The notes: generated by a model not told the origin, from the sequence alone. DNA of 41,342 bases from Polyangiaceae bacterium (GCA_022842465.1 JALHPN010000060.1:1-41342); one strand, 5' to 3'; counted from the first letter of the stretch, positions 32,153 to 40,423 are shown. Program-made: numbers and translations.

Positions 32153-33579
32153 GCGCGCGGCCGCGTCACGTCGACGAGGCCCGCCCCTGCTTGCGCTTCC
32201 GAGACTCTCGAACGAACGCGACGAGCGACACGCTCGCGCCGCTCGTCGTCCGCGGTCCCGACGTGGACGTCGACGCGCTCGGCGCCCATCTCCTCCTCGA
32301 TGTCCCACGCGGGGGACGGACGCCGTACGACGGCATCGCGCGCGCGGCGGCGGAGGGCGCCTGGGACGAGCACGAGCCGACCTCCGGACGTCGCGTTCGT
32401 CTCGAGGACGCTCCGTCCGAGCTCCGGCGGGTGCTCGTCCGGAGCGTGACCCGCGCGTTCGGTGACGCGCGCCGTGTCGCGGTCCTCGCCGGCGGGGGCA
32501 TCGACTCGGCCGCCCTCGCCGCGCTCGCCTGCGAGGTGGGGCGGGAGCGCGGCGCCTCCGTCTTCGTCGTGGCGCTCGACTTCCCGAGCGAAGGCGACGA
32601 CCGCCCGCACCTCCGCGCGCTCGAGGCGAGGCTCGGCTGCGAGGTCGTCCGCGTCAGCCCCGCGCGCGGCGCCGCGCACCTCGGCGTGCTCCGCGCGGGC
32701 ATCGACGCGCTGCCGCCGTTCTGGCCGTTCGCGGCCGTCAACCAGGCCGTCTACGCAGCCGCCCGAGCGAACGGCGCCGAGCTCGTCCTGACCGGGGCCG
32801 GCGGCGATCACCTCTTCGACGGCGATCCCCTCACGGTCGCGACGCTCCTCCGTCGCGGGCGCGTCCTCCGCGCGCTTCGCCTCGCCCGGCGCCTCGAGGG
32901 CTTCGTACGTCCGAGGTCGGCGGCGCTCACGTGGGGCCTCCGTCCGCTCGCCGCGCGCGCCGCTCCCGTGCCGCTGCGTCGGGCGCTCGCGCATCGTCGC
33001 CTCGCTCGCCGCTCGCTCGGGCCGACGTGGTCGGGGCCGCGGCTGCAGGCGGTCGCCCGCGCGCTGGCCGAGGAGCAGCTCGAACGCGAGCTCTACCCGC
33101 GGTCGCCGGCCGACGTGGAGGGCTGGCTCGCGGATCCCGATCGCGAACACTTCCTCTGGATCGTCCACCTCGAGCAGCAGGCCGGCGGCCTGCCTCGGCA
33201 GGACCCCTTCTTCACGCGCGCGGTGGCGGACTTCGCGCTGCGCGTGCCCGCCGAAGCGCTCCTCGCCGGGGATCGCCGGCGCGGCATCCTCCGGGAGGCG
33301 ATGCGGGGAGCGGTCCCCGACTCGCTCCTCGACCGCCCCGACAAGGCGCGCTTCGCGGGCGCCTTCGAGGTGTTCGTGCGCGCGCTCGACGAGAACCCGT
33401 GGGGCGATCTCCTCGAAGGGCGGGAGCTCGCGCGACATGATCTCGTCGACGGCGAGCGCTTCCGACGGGAGGCGCGCGCCGCGCTCGCGTCGCCCGAGAC
33501 CGATCCGTGGTTCGGTCACGCCTGGGCCGCGCTCTCGGTCGAGGCGTTCCTCCGCGCGCGCACGAAGGAGGCAGCGTGA
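32149..33579 (+). CDS. Asparagine-synthetase-type macrolactam synthetase (lasso cyclase-like), glutaminase domain lost
   Basis: Predicted 476-residue ATP-dependent synthetase. The P-loop is AGGGIDS (114-120; family SGGxDS), TGAGGDHLF is at 215-223, and a late LLDRPDKARF matches the conserved Arg/Lys motif. In lasso systems this protein adenylates the Asp/Glu side chain and forms the ring amide. Residues about 30-75 (HLLLDVPRGGRTPYDGIAR) look like only the end of the N-terminal glutaminase domain; intact relatives have about 600 residues. GTG 32149 overlaps the precursor stop by four bases, so translation is coupled and this start is well supported. It is followed by another GTGA overlap. Confidence 0.85.
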   Translation: MSARPRHVDEARPCLRFRDSRTNATSDTLAPLVVRGPDVDVDALGAHLLLDVPRGGRTPYDGIARAAAEGAWDEHEPTSGRRVRLEDAPSELRRVLVRSVTRAFGDARRVAVLAGGGIDSAALAALACEVGRERGASVFVVALDFPSEGDDRPHLRALEARLGCEVVRVSPARGAAHLGVLRAGIDALPPFWPFAAVNQAVYAAARANGAELVLTGAGGDHLFDGDPLTVATLLRRGRVLRALRLARRLEGFVRPRSAALTWGLRPLAARAAPVPLRRALAHRRLARRSLGPTWSGPRLQAVARALAEEQLERELYPRSPADVEGWLADPDREHFLWIVHLEQQAGGLPRQDPFFTRAVADFALRVPAEALLAGDRRRGILREAMRGAVPDSLLDRPDKARFAGAFEVFVRALDENPWGDLLEGRELARHDLVDGERFRREARAALASPETDPWFGHAWAALSVEAFLRARTKEAA

Positions 33580-34367
33580 GCGGGCCTCGCTGGCTCGCGG
33601 TCTACGAGGACGCGGGCGAGGTACGCTTCCGGGTCGGCCGCGACGGCGACGACTACGTCGCCGAGTGGGTCGGCCTCGCGCGCGTCATCACGGATCGTAG
33701 CGGAGCGCGCTGGCGCGTGACGTTCGCGGAGGACGCCGGCGCCCTCGAGCGCGCGAAGCTCGAACGCGGAGGCCTCGTCCTCCTTCGTCGGCAGCTCGAC
33801 GGCGAGCTTGCGCTCCACGGCTCCGCCGTCGCCGTGGACGGTCGCGCCGTCGTCATGCTCGGCGGCAGCGGCCTCGGCAAGAGCACGCTCGCCGCCGCGC
33901 TCGTCGCCGGAGGGGGCGAGCTCCTCGCCGACGACGCCGTCGCCGTCGAGGGCAGCCCGGCGAGGGTGATCGCGACCGAGCGCGACCACTGGCTCGACGC
34001 CGCCGCCCGCGAGCACCTCGGGCTCGCCCCGCTCGACGCCGACCGCGCGAAGGGCCCACTCGCGGCGCGCGCCGTCGCGGGCGGCGCGGAGCTCGCCGCG
34101 GTCGTCGAGCTGGCATGGTCCGACGTCGGGCCGCCGAGCCTCACACGCCTCGAAGGCATGCAGGCGCTCGGGCGCGTGCTCCCGCACGTCGTCCGTCTCG
34201 TCCTCGACGACGCTTCGCTCCAGCGACGCGAGCTCGACCAGCTCGACGTCCTCCTCGCCCGGACGCCCACCTTCGTGCTCGCGCGCCCGCGCTCGTTCGC
34301 CGCGCTCGGCGCGAGTGTGGACATGGTCCGTGCCCTGTGCTCGAAAGACCCGAAGGTGTCCGTATGA
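33576..34367 (+). CDS. HPr-kinase-like peptide kinase
   Basis: Predicted 263-residue protein with the HPr kinase C-terminal fold: LHGSAVAVDGRAVV (80-93), P-loop GGSGLGKST (96-104) and LADDAV (117-122). In lasso loci such as paeninodin and pseudomycoidin, related kinases phosphorylate a C-terminal Ser. The predicted core here ends in Met and has its only Ser at position 4, so the substrate may differ. Starts at GTG 33576 (GTGA overlap with the cyclase gene) and ends at an ATGA overlap with the PqqD gene. Confidence 0.82.
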   Translation: MSGPRWLAVYEDAGEVRFRVGRDGDDYVAEWVGLARVITDRSGARWRVTFAEDAGALERAKLERGGLVLLRRQLDGELALHGSAVAVDGRAVVMLGGSGLGKSTLAAALVAGGGELLADDAVAVEGSPARVIATERDHWLDAAAREHLGLAPLDADRAKGPLAARAVAGGAELAAVVELAWSDVGPPSLTRLEGMQALGRVLPHVVRLVLDDASLQRRELDQLDVLLARTPTFVLARPRSFAALGASVDMVRALCSKDPKVSV

Positions 34368-34657
34368 CCGACGAGCTCGACCCATCGGTGGTTCTCCGCG
34401 TCTCTCCCAGCGTGTACGCTCGACCCTTCGGTGAGGAGCTCGTGCTCCTCGATTTCGGTCGCGGTGAATATTATGGGCTCGACGCCGTCGGCGCCGAGAT
34501 ATGGCGGCGAGCGTCGGAAGGGGAGACGCTCGGGGCGATCGCCGACGCGATCACCCGCGCGTACGACGTGACCCGTGAGACGGCGTTCTCCGACATCGTT
34601 CGCCTCGTCGAAGAGATGCGGTCGCGCGCGCTCGTCGACGTGACGCGCGGCCTATAG
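34364..34657 (+). CDS. PqqD-family RiPP recognition element (lasso B1-like)
   Basis: Predicted 97-residue PqqD/RRE protein. The strand-turn motif LVLLDFGRGEYYGLDAVGAE, then the helices IWRRASEG...IADAITRAYDV and a C-terminal IVRLVEEMRSRALVDV are characteristic. It should bind the precursor leader at the YxxP segment and deliver it to the partner enzymes. In most lasso loci B1 works with the B2 protease; no B2 is visible here. ATG 34364 overlaps the kinase stop by four bases. Confidence 0.9.
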   Translation: MTDELDPSVVLRVSPSVYARPFGEELVLLDFGRGEYYGLDAVGAEIWRRASEGETLGAIADAITRAYDVTRETAFSDIVRLVEEMRSRALVDVTRGL

Positions 34658-34708
34658 AAACGCTTCGTCCCGTCGTTCCATGCTACGTTCACACGAACGG
34701 GGTGCCCG

Positions 34709-35644
34709 ATGAAGAAGCTTCGTCTTTATGCCTTCGGTTCTACGTTCCTCTTCGTGCTCGGTACGGGTCTGCTCGGCGCGTGTGGTGACGACACGGTCGT
34801 CAGCATCACGGACGCCGGGTTCGACGGCAGCACGGACGCCACGAGCGACGCGCCGGTGATTCCGGACGGCAGCGTCGACTCCGGCCGCGACGCCGATGCC
34901 TCGACGATCCCGACGCCGCGCTCCGCGACCGAGCTCGCCCGCGCGATCGAGTCGACGCTCTGCGGCTCGCTCACGCGGTGCTGCTTCGACAACGGCAACG
35001 TCCCCGACGGCGGCGCCGTCGACGGCGGCACGTACAACGGCGCGGCCTGTCGCGATCTCTTCCGCGGCCTCGGGTTCGAGTTCTCGAGCATCGGGATCGA
35101 CAAGGTCGACGCCGGCGCCGTCATCGGGATCGACGAGGCCAAGGCCGCGCAGTGCCTCTCGTCGATCAACGCGCTCAAGTGCAGCCTCGAGTCGCCCGAG
35201 CTCGTCGCGGCGCGCACCCTGTGCTTCGACGCGCTCGTCGGCAAGAAGACGGCGAACGCGGCCTGCACCGCGTCGGTCGAGTGCGGGAAGGGCCTCTACT
35301 GCGACACGTCCGTCAACGGCGGAACGTGCACCGCGCTGAAGCCCCAGGGCGGCCCGTGCGGGTTCGTGAACACCGGCAACGAGGAGGCGGACTCGTACGT
35401 CGCCGAGGAGGCCTGCTCGTGGCGCCGTAGCGGCGACACGCAGCTCCACTGCGAGTCGTACGACTACAACGCGGCCGCGTACAAGCCGCGAAACGAGTGG
35501 ACGTGCCAGCCGGCCGTCAACGCCGGCCAGGGGTGCAACTCGACGGTGTGGTGCAAGGACTCGATCTGCGAGTTCCCCTCCTACGTCTGCGAGTCGCCGA
35601 ACCAGTACTTCTCGTACTATTGCGGCCGCGTCATCACGCCGTAA
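34709..35644 (+). CDS. Cys-rich lipoprotein inside the RiPP locus
   Basis: Predicted 311-residue lipoprotein (LLGACG, Cys25) with an Asp/Ser-rich linker to about residue 70. The mature part holds roughly 20 Cys in several CxxxxCC- and CxxxxxC-type clusters, so it is probably disulphide-rich and extracellular. Similar lipoproteins are common in Polyangia and have no assigned function. No catalytic triad of the transglutaminase-like leader peptidase is visible. It starts 51 bp after the PqqD gene, with its own leader and a small CGTTC-ACAC-GAACG repeat just before it, so it may be an insertion into the operon. The nucleotidyltransferase follows within 15 bp. Confidence 0.75.
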   Translation: MKKLRLYAFGSTFLFVLGTGLLGACGDDTVVSITDAGFDGSTDATSDAPVIPDGSVDSGRDADASTIPTPRSATELARAIESTLCGSLTRCCFDNGNVPDGGAVDGGTYNGAACRDLFRGLGFEFSSIGIDKVDAGAVIGIDEAKAAQCLSSINALKCSLESPELVAARTLCFDALVGKKTANAACTASVECGKGLYCDTSVNGGTCTALKPQGGPCGFVNTGNEEADSYVAEEACSWRRSGDTQLHCESYDYNAAAYKPRNEWTCQPAVNAGQGCNSTVWCKDSICEFPSYVCESPNQYFSYYCGRVITP

Positions 35645-35658
35645 GTCGCTCGGCGACG

Positions 35659-36696
35659 TTGCTCGGGAGCTTCCGAACGGGTGACGACGGGCTCGTCGTC
35701 GCCGCCATCCGCGACCTGCCTCGCGTCCGTGCCCTGACGGACGACGAGGCGGCGCGGCTCTTCGCGCGCGCCGAGCGCCACGGGCTCGCGGGCGTCCTCC
35801 TCGATGCCTACCGCGAAGCGCGCACGTCGCTCCCCGCGCCGGTCGCGGCGCGCGTCGAGATGCGCGAAGCCGCTCGCGAGCTCGACCACCGCGCCCACCT
35901 CGCCATGCTGGCGGCGATCGACGGGGAGCTCGCTCACGAGGGCCTGCGCGCGGTGGCGCTCAAGGGCGTCCTCCTCGCGGAGCGACTCTACGCGCGCCCG
36001 TCGACGCGACCGCTCGGCGACATCGATCTCCTCGTCGAGGAGCACGCGCTCGCCCGCGCGACGCGGATCCTCGCGCGCGTCGGCTACGCGCCCCTCGACC
36101 ACCCTGCCGAAGAGCGCTTCCGGAACCAGGGCCACCACGTCCATCTCGTGCACGACCGCGCCCCGGCGCTGGAGCTCCACTTCCATGCCCATCGTGGCTT
36201 CGGCAGGACGCTCCGAGGGGAGCCGATCGTCCTTCGCGGCGTCGCGCAGGAGCCGTTCGCCGCCATTCGCGTCCCGTCGCGCGCCGACGAGCTCGTCTTC
36301 CTCGCGGTGCACGGCGCCTCGCATCGCTTCATGCGACTCGGCTGGCTCTACGACATCGTCCTCCTGCTCGGGCGCTCCACCGATGCGGACCTCGTCGAAG
36401 CGGAGAGGCGCGCGCTCGAGGTCGGGATGCGGAGGCCGCTCGCGCTCGCCGTGCATCTCGCGACGACGCTCTTCGGCGTGGAGCGTCGTCTCTCCCTCGC
36501 CTTCGCCGATTCGTCGCTCGCCGGGAGGCACGCGCTCCTCGACGCGCTCGTGGAGGAACCTTCCCGTCCGCTCGCTCGCGCCGCCACGCGCTTCGCGTAC
36601 ACGGTCGCGCTGTGCGACGACGTGACGTCGGCGCTCCGCTACGCACGGGGAGCCGCGATCGACAAGATCACCCGGCGGGATCACGACGCCGGATGA
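35659..36696 (+). CDS. RiPP-associated nucleotidyltransferase (NTP_transf_5-like)
   Basis: Predicted 345-residue protein with the LKG-x5-LY-x4-R-x4-DIDLLV signature (LKG 101-103; GDIDLLV 120-126), the core of the uncharacterised nucleotidyltransferase family often found in lasso and PqqD loci. A pseudomycoidin-locus relative has been linked to glycosylation of the phosphorylated peptide, so a sugar- or nucleotide-transfer role is possible. TTG 35659 is a tentative start, 15 bp after the lipoprotein stop; an in-frame GTG at 35497 would overlap the lipoprotein by about 150 bp and is less likely. The stop overlaps the glycosyltransferase start (ATGA). Confidence 0.78.
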   Translation: MLGSFRTGDDGLVVAAIRDLPRVRALTDDEAARLFARAERHGLAGVLLDAYREARTSLPAPVAARVEMREAARELDHRAHLAMLAAIDGELAHEGLRAVALKGVLLAERLYARPSTRPLGDIDLLVEEHALARATRILARVGYAPLDHPAEERFRNQGHHVHLVHDRAPALELHFHAHRGFGRTLRGEPIVLRGVAQEPFAAIRVPSRADELVFLAVHGASHRFMRLGWLYDIVLLLGRSTDADLVEAERRALEVGMRRPLALAVHLATTLFGVERRLSLAFADSSLAGRHALLDALVEEPSRPLARAATRFAYTVALCDDVTSALRYARGAAIDKITRRDHDAG

Positions 36697-37559
36697 CGCC
36701 GCGGGTGACGGTCGCGATCCCGTTCCACGACGAGGAGCGCCACCTCGGTGCGGCGGTGCGGTCGGTGCTCGCGCAGTCGTACCGGGACTTCGAGCTCCTG
36801 CTCCTCGACGACGGATCGCGAGACGGCTCCCTCCGCGTCGCGGAGGAGCTCGCGGGCGACCCGCGCGTGCGTGTGTTGGCCGGCGGCGCGCGGAGGTACC
36901 TGCCGGCGCGCTTGAACGAGATCGTTCGCGAGGCGCGAGGTGACCTCGTCGCCCGGATGGACGCGGACGACGTGATGCATCCGCTGCGGCTCGAGCGCGA
37001 GGTCGCGCTCCTCGACGCCACCGGCTGCGACGGGGTCGGGACGTGGGCGGCGCTCGTCGACGATCGCGAGGAGCCGCTGGCCGTGGTCGAGGCGTCGCCG
37101 CGTGGCGCGACGGCGGCGGACGTGCTCGTGCGTGGGCTCGTCCCCCACGCGACGCTCGTCGCGAGGACGAGCTGGCTCCGCACCGTGCCGTACGACGAGA
37201 CGCTCACCCGCGCGGAGGACCGGGATCTCTGGTGCCGCGTGGTCGGTCACGCGCGAATCGAGGTGGTCCCCGATGTGCTCTACGTCGTCCGCGTCTCGAC
37301 GTCGGAGGAGCGATTCCTAGGCGACTACGCAAGAGGGCAGGCGGACCTGAGACGCGTCGTCCGCCGCTACGGACCGGAGGCGGTGGGGATCGCCTCGACG
37401 GCGCGTCTCCTCGGAGCGTCGTTCGCGAAGACCGCCGCGATGGCCGTGCTCCATCGCGCCGGCCTCAGCGCGCGCCTCGTGCCTCGTCGGGGGCGCGCGC
37501 CGACGCTACGGGAGCGCGAGCGCATCCGAGAGGCGCTCCGTGCCGGTCAGCGTCCGTAG
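36693..37559 (+). CDS. Family 2 glycosyltransferase
   Basis: Predicted 288-residue GT-A glycosyltransferase: VTVAIPFHDEERHL at the N-terminus, LLDDGSRDGSL (38-47), a DADD metal motif (90-93) and a later RAEDRDLWCRV acceptor-region ED motif. Soluble, with no membrane helices. It could glycosylate the RiPP, or a cell-surface glycan. It is translationally coupled (ATGA) to the nucleotidyltransferase, which supports a joint tailoring step. Its 3' end overlaps the convergent methyltransferase gene by 13 bp. Confidence 0.88.
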   Translation: MTPRVTVAIPFHDEERHLGAAVRSVLAQSYRDFELLLLDDGSRDGSLRVAEELAGDPRVRVLAGGARRYLPARLNEIVREARGDLVARMDADDVMHPLRLEREVALLDATGCDGVGTWAALVDDREEPLAVVEASPRGATAADVLVRGLVPHATLVARTSWLRTVPYDETLTRAEDRDLWCRVVGHARIEVVPDVLYVVRVSTSEERFLGDYARGQADLRRVVRRYGPEAVGIASTARLLGASFAKTAAMAVLHRAGLSARLVPRRGRAPTLRERERIREALRAGQRP

Positions 37560-38683
37560 CGCGCGGCGAGCGCACGAACGAGCTTCAGGTTCTCGTCCCG
37601 TTCACCGCCGTGTCGCTCGGTCACGCGGTCGGCGATCTCGCGCACGGTGAGCGCGCCGTCCATCGCCACGAGCACCTCGCGCATCCGCTCTCCGCGCGGC
37701 GAGAGCCGGGGCGTGCTCGCCTCGGTGCCGCGGAGGAGCACCTGGGGTGACGTCGGAAGGCCGAGGAAGTCAGCCTGACGGAAGCGAGCGCGCCGCTCGC
37801 CGCCGGCGCTCGTGATCGTCGTGTCCCACGCGTAGCGCTCGCCGGTCGTCTCGGCGCGGATGACGAGCGAGGCGCGATCCCCCGGTAGGACGATGACCGG
37901 CTCGGGGAAGGGGAGGAAGAGCCGCCCGTACACGACGGCCTGGCCGGGCGCCGTCGAGATGGTGATGCCCTCGACGAGCGTGCCCTCGAACCAGAGCGCG
38001 AGACCGCGGGCGACGCCGCCTCGGGTCATCGTCACCTCGACCGCCCCCTCGAGGAGGGGCGGGTCGCTGGCGGCGACCACGACCTCGGCCCACGTCGCGC
38101 TCGTCGAGAGCACGTCGCTCGCATCGAGCGGCGCCGCGGCGTCGGTGTGCGTCTGGTGGAGGATGCTGAAGCGCGCCGCGCGGGCGGTGATCCCGGGGCG
38201 CTCGAGCCCGCGCGCGGCGTGCTCGATCTTCGCGGAGAGCGCCTCCGCCTCCACCACGGAGACCTTCAGCTCGTCGCGGAGCGGCACGATCGTCCCGCCC
38301 GGCTTCAGCCAGCGCTTCGAGAGGTCGCGGAACGTGGCGAGGGATCCGGGCATGAGGATGTTCTTGCCGCGGATGTCCGAGAGGACGACGTCCACCTGCT
38401 CCGGGACCGCGATGTCGACCGAGCTCGCGTCGTGGATCACGACCCTGTCTGCGAGGCCGTTCTCCGCCGCGAGCTCCGGGACGAGCCAGACGCACGGGTT
38501 CGGCTCGACGGCGTGCACGCGCGCCGCGCCTGCGCGGAGCGCGAGGAGCGTCATGAGCCCCGTCCCGGCGCCGACGTCGAGGACGACGTCCCCGGGCTTC
38601 ACCGTGGCGGCGATCGCGCGGCTGTACGCGTCCATCCTCACGGGATCCGCCGCCATCCGGCCGTAGTCGTAGACGGAGTACAT
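37547..38683 (-). CDS. PRMT-like methyltransferase with a possible PqqD-like C-terminal domain
   Basis: Predicted 378-residue class I methyltransferase of protein-arginine-methyltransferase type: YDYGRMAADPVRMDAY at the N-terminus, motif I VLDVGAGTG (34-42), Glu60, and SDIRG (102-106) at the place of the PRMT double-E motif SEPMG, so the first Glu is Asp. A beta-barrel region follows. Residues about 325-378 (GERMREVLVAMDGALTVREI...) look like a small winged-helix or partial PqqD-type domain. It is alone on the minus strand within the locus and overlaps the glycosyltransferase end by 13 bp. Peptide methylation is plausible but not shown. Confidence 0.78.
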   Translation of the reverse strand: MYSVYDYGRMAADPVRMDAYSRAIAATVKPGDVVLDVGAGTGLMTLLALRAGAARVHAVEPNPCVWLVPELAAENGLADRVVIHDASSVDIAVPEQVDVVLSDIRGKNILMPGSLATFRDLSKRWLKPGGTIVPLRDELKVSVVEAEALSAKIEHAARGLERPGITARAARFSILHQTHTDAAAPLDASDVLSTSATWAEVVVAASDPPLLEGAVEVTMTRGGVARGLALWFEGTLVEGITISTAPGQAVVYGRLFLPFPEPVIVLPGDRASLVIRAETTGERYAWDTTITSAGGERRARFRQADFLGLPTSPQVLLRGTEASTPRLSPRGERMREVLVAMDGALTVREIADRVTERHGGERDENLKLVRALAARYGR

Positions 38684-38752
38684 CGAGCGGGAGGGGTAGC
38701 ACGAAACCCGCCTGGTGGTCGCGACCCCGCAACTGTTGTAGGTCTCGGCCTC

Positions 38753-40423
38753 GTGGAGACGTCCGCCCTCCGCTGGATCGCATCGGCCCTGTCGGCGACG
38801 AGCCGACGCTGGGCCATCGCGAGCGCGCTCGCGTCCCTCGCCGCCAGTCTCCTCGGGATCGCGACCGCGTGGACGGCGACGCGCGGGTCGGCCGCGTCCG
38901 CGGGGGGCGCCGCCGCTCTCGCCCTGGCGGCGCTCGTCGTCCGTCGCATCGCGGGTACCCAGGCGCGCATCGAGGTGGAGTGCGACCTCTACCGGGCGAC
39001 CGCGCGCGCGCTCCTCGACGCCGACGTGCTCGAGGCGCCGCACGTCGAGCCTCACTTCGCCGTCGCGCGCGGGATCCAGGTGGGGACGAGCCTGGCGGCC
39101 GACGTCGCCCCCACGCTCGCGGCCGACGTCGTCGCGAGCCTCGTCGCCATCGTCGCGCTCGTCGTGATCGTCCCAGGTCGGTTCGCCCTCGCCGGGATCG
39201 CGCTCTTCGCGCTCGCCTTCGGTCTCGCCACGGTCTCGCGCCGGCGCGTCGCTCGGCTCCATGGCGACGTCGCGGCGTCACGCGAGGCGCTCGGCGAAGC
39301 GACGGCCGCGGCGCTCGACGGCCGGCTCGAGCTCGTGGCCACGGCCAACGAGGACCGCGCCGTCGACCGCGTCGTCGCGCGGTCGCGACTCTACGCGGCC
39401 TCCGCGCGCCGGGCTTCGCTCGGCGCGCTCGTCCTCGGCCGTGGTCCCCTCGTCCTCGGGGCATCCCTCGCGGCGGTCGCGCTCTTCCTCGACGCGCGCG
39501 AACGACCCGACCCGTTCGTCGGGATGGTCCAAGCTGCCGTCGTGTGCGGCGCCGTCCTCTCGCCGCTGATCGGGCTCCTGTCGAGTGGCCTCCAGGTGGT
39601 AGAGGGGCGGTCTCTCCTGGGTCCCTTCGCGGACATCGTCGCGAAGGGCGCCCGCGCGGACGTCGGGCGGCGACGGGACCGGCGCCCGATCGACCTCCCT
39701 GGCGAGGTGCGCGTGCGCTCGGCCACGTTCGCGTACACGAAGTCCGCGCGGGACCCGGTGCTCCGCGATCTCGACCTCGCCTGGCGGAGCGGCCCGCTCG
39801 TCCTCCGCGGTCCGAACGGCTCCGGCAAGAGCACGCTCCTCCGCCTCCTCCTCGCGCTCCGGGACCCCGACGCCGGGGCCGTCGAGGTGGCCGGCGAGGA
39901 TCTCCGCGCCACCGATCCGCGCGCGCTCCGTCGACAGGCGTTTCATCTCCCGCAGCGGCCGTACCTCGGCGAGACCTTCGGGACCGTCGGCGATGCCTTT
40001 CGCATGCTCCTCCCCGACGTCCCGGCCGACGCGTTGCGGGCGGCGCTCGCGCGCACGGGCCTCCTCTCGGTGCTGGCGAGGGGCGGACGCGACGCGCTCG
40101 ACGTACCCGTCGGCGAGCTCTCCGCCGGCCAGCGGCAGCGGCTCGCGCTCGCCCGGATGGTCGCATCGCGCGCGCGGTTGATTCTCCTCGACGAGCCGGA
40201 GGCGAACCTCGACACCGAGGGACTCGGGATGCTCCTCGCGATCATCGACGAGCTCGGCGCGGGCGGCGCGATGGTGGCCATCGCCGCGCACGGGGACGAG
40301 CTCGACCGACTCGCGGGGGCGACCGTCTACCGACTCGGTGGCTCGGAGGCGACGACCACCGCCGGGCACTCGGACGCGTCCGAGGCGCGGGGGAGCACGT
40401 CGACGCGCTCCGGCGCGCCGTAG
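38753..40423 (+). CDS. ABC exporter (TMD-NBD fusion, lasso D-like)
   Basis: Predicted 556-residue half-transporter. An N-terminal membrane domain of about five or six helices (about 20-300) is fused to a nucleotide-binding domain with Walker A GPNGSGKST (353-361), signature LSAGQRQRL (456-464) and Walker B LILLDE (476-481, Glu present). It should dimerise and export the product, giving self-immunity. It has no N-terminal C39 peptidase domain, so it cannot also remove the leader. Start GTG 38753 is tentative; the frame is open upstream. The 3' end overlaps the next, opposite-strand gene by 97 bp. Divergent from the methyltransferase gene by 69 bp. Confidence 0.85.
   Translation: METSALRWIASALSATSRRWAIASALASLAASLLGIATAWTATRGSAASAGGAAALALAALVVRRIAGTQARIEVECDLYRATARALLDADVLEAPHVEPHFAVARGIQVGTSLAADVAPTLAADVVASLVAIVALVVIVPGRFALAGIALFALAFGLATVSRRRVARLHGDVAASREALGEATAAALDGRLELVATANEDRAVDRVVARSRLYAASARRASLGALVLGRGPLVLGASLAAVALFLDARERPDPFVGMVQAAVVCGAVLSPLIGLLSSGLQVVEGRSLLGPFADIVAKGARADVGRRRDRRPIDLPGEVRVRSATFAYTKSARDPVLRDLDLAWRSGPLVLRGPNGSGKSTLLRLLLALRDPDAGAVEVAGEDLRATDPRALRRQAFHLPQRPYLGETFGTVGDAFRMLLPDVPADALRAALARTGLLSVLARGGRDALDVPVGELSAGQRQRLALARMVASRARLILLDEPEANLDTEGLGMLLAIIDELGAGGAMVAIAAHGDELDRLAGATVYRLGGSEATTTAGHSDASEARGSTSTRSGAP

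Noticed and set aside
32149..33579. Ordinary asparagine synthetase
   Set aside because: No N-terminal glutaminase with catalytic Cys, and it is coupled to a lasso-type precursor and PqqD.
34709..35644. Cys-rich lipoprotein as the missing leader peptidase
   Set aside because: No Cys-His-Asp transglutaminase arrangement; it is an exported disulphide-rich protein, whereas leader peptidases work in the cytoplasm.
35497..35658. Upstream GTG start for the nucleotidyltransferase
   Set aside because: It would overlap the lipoprotein by about 150 bp, and the extra residues look like a shadow of that gene.
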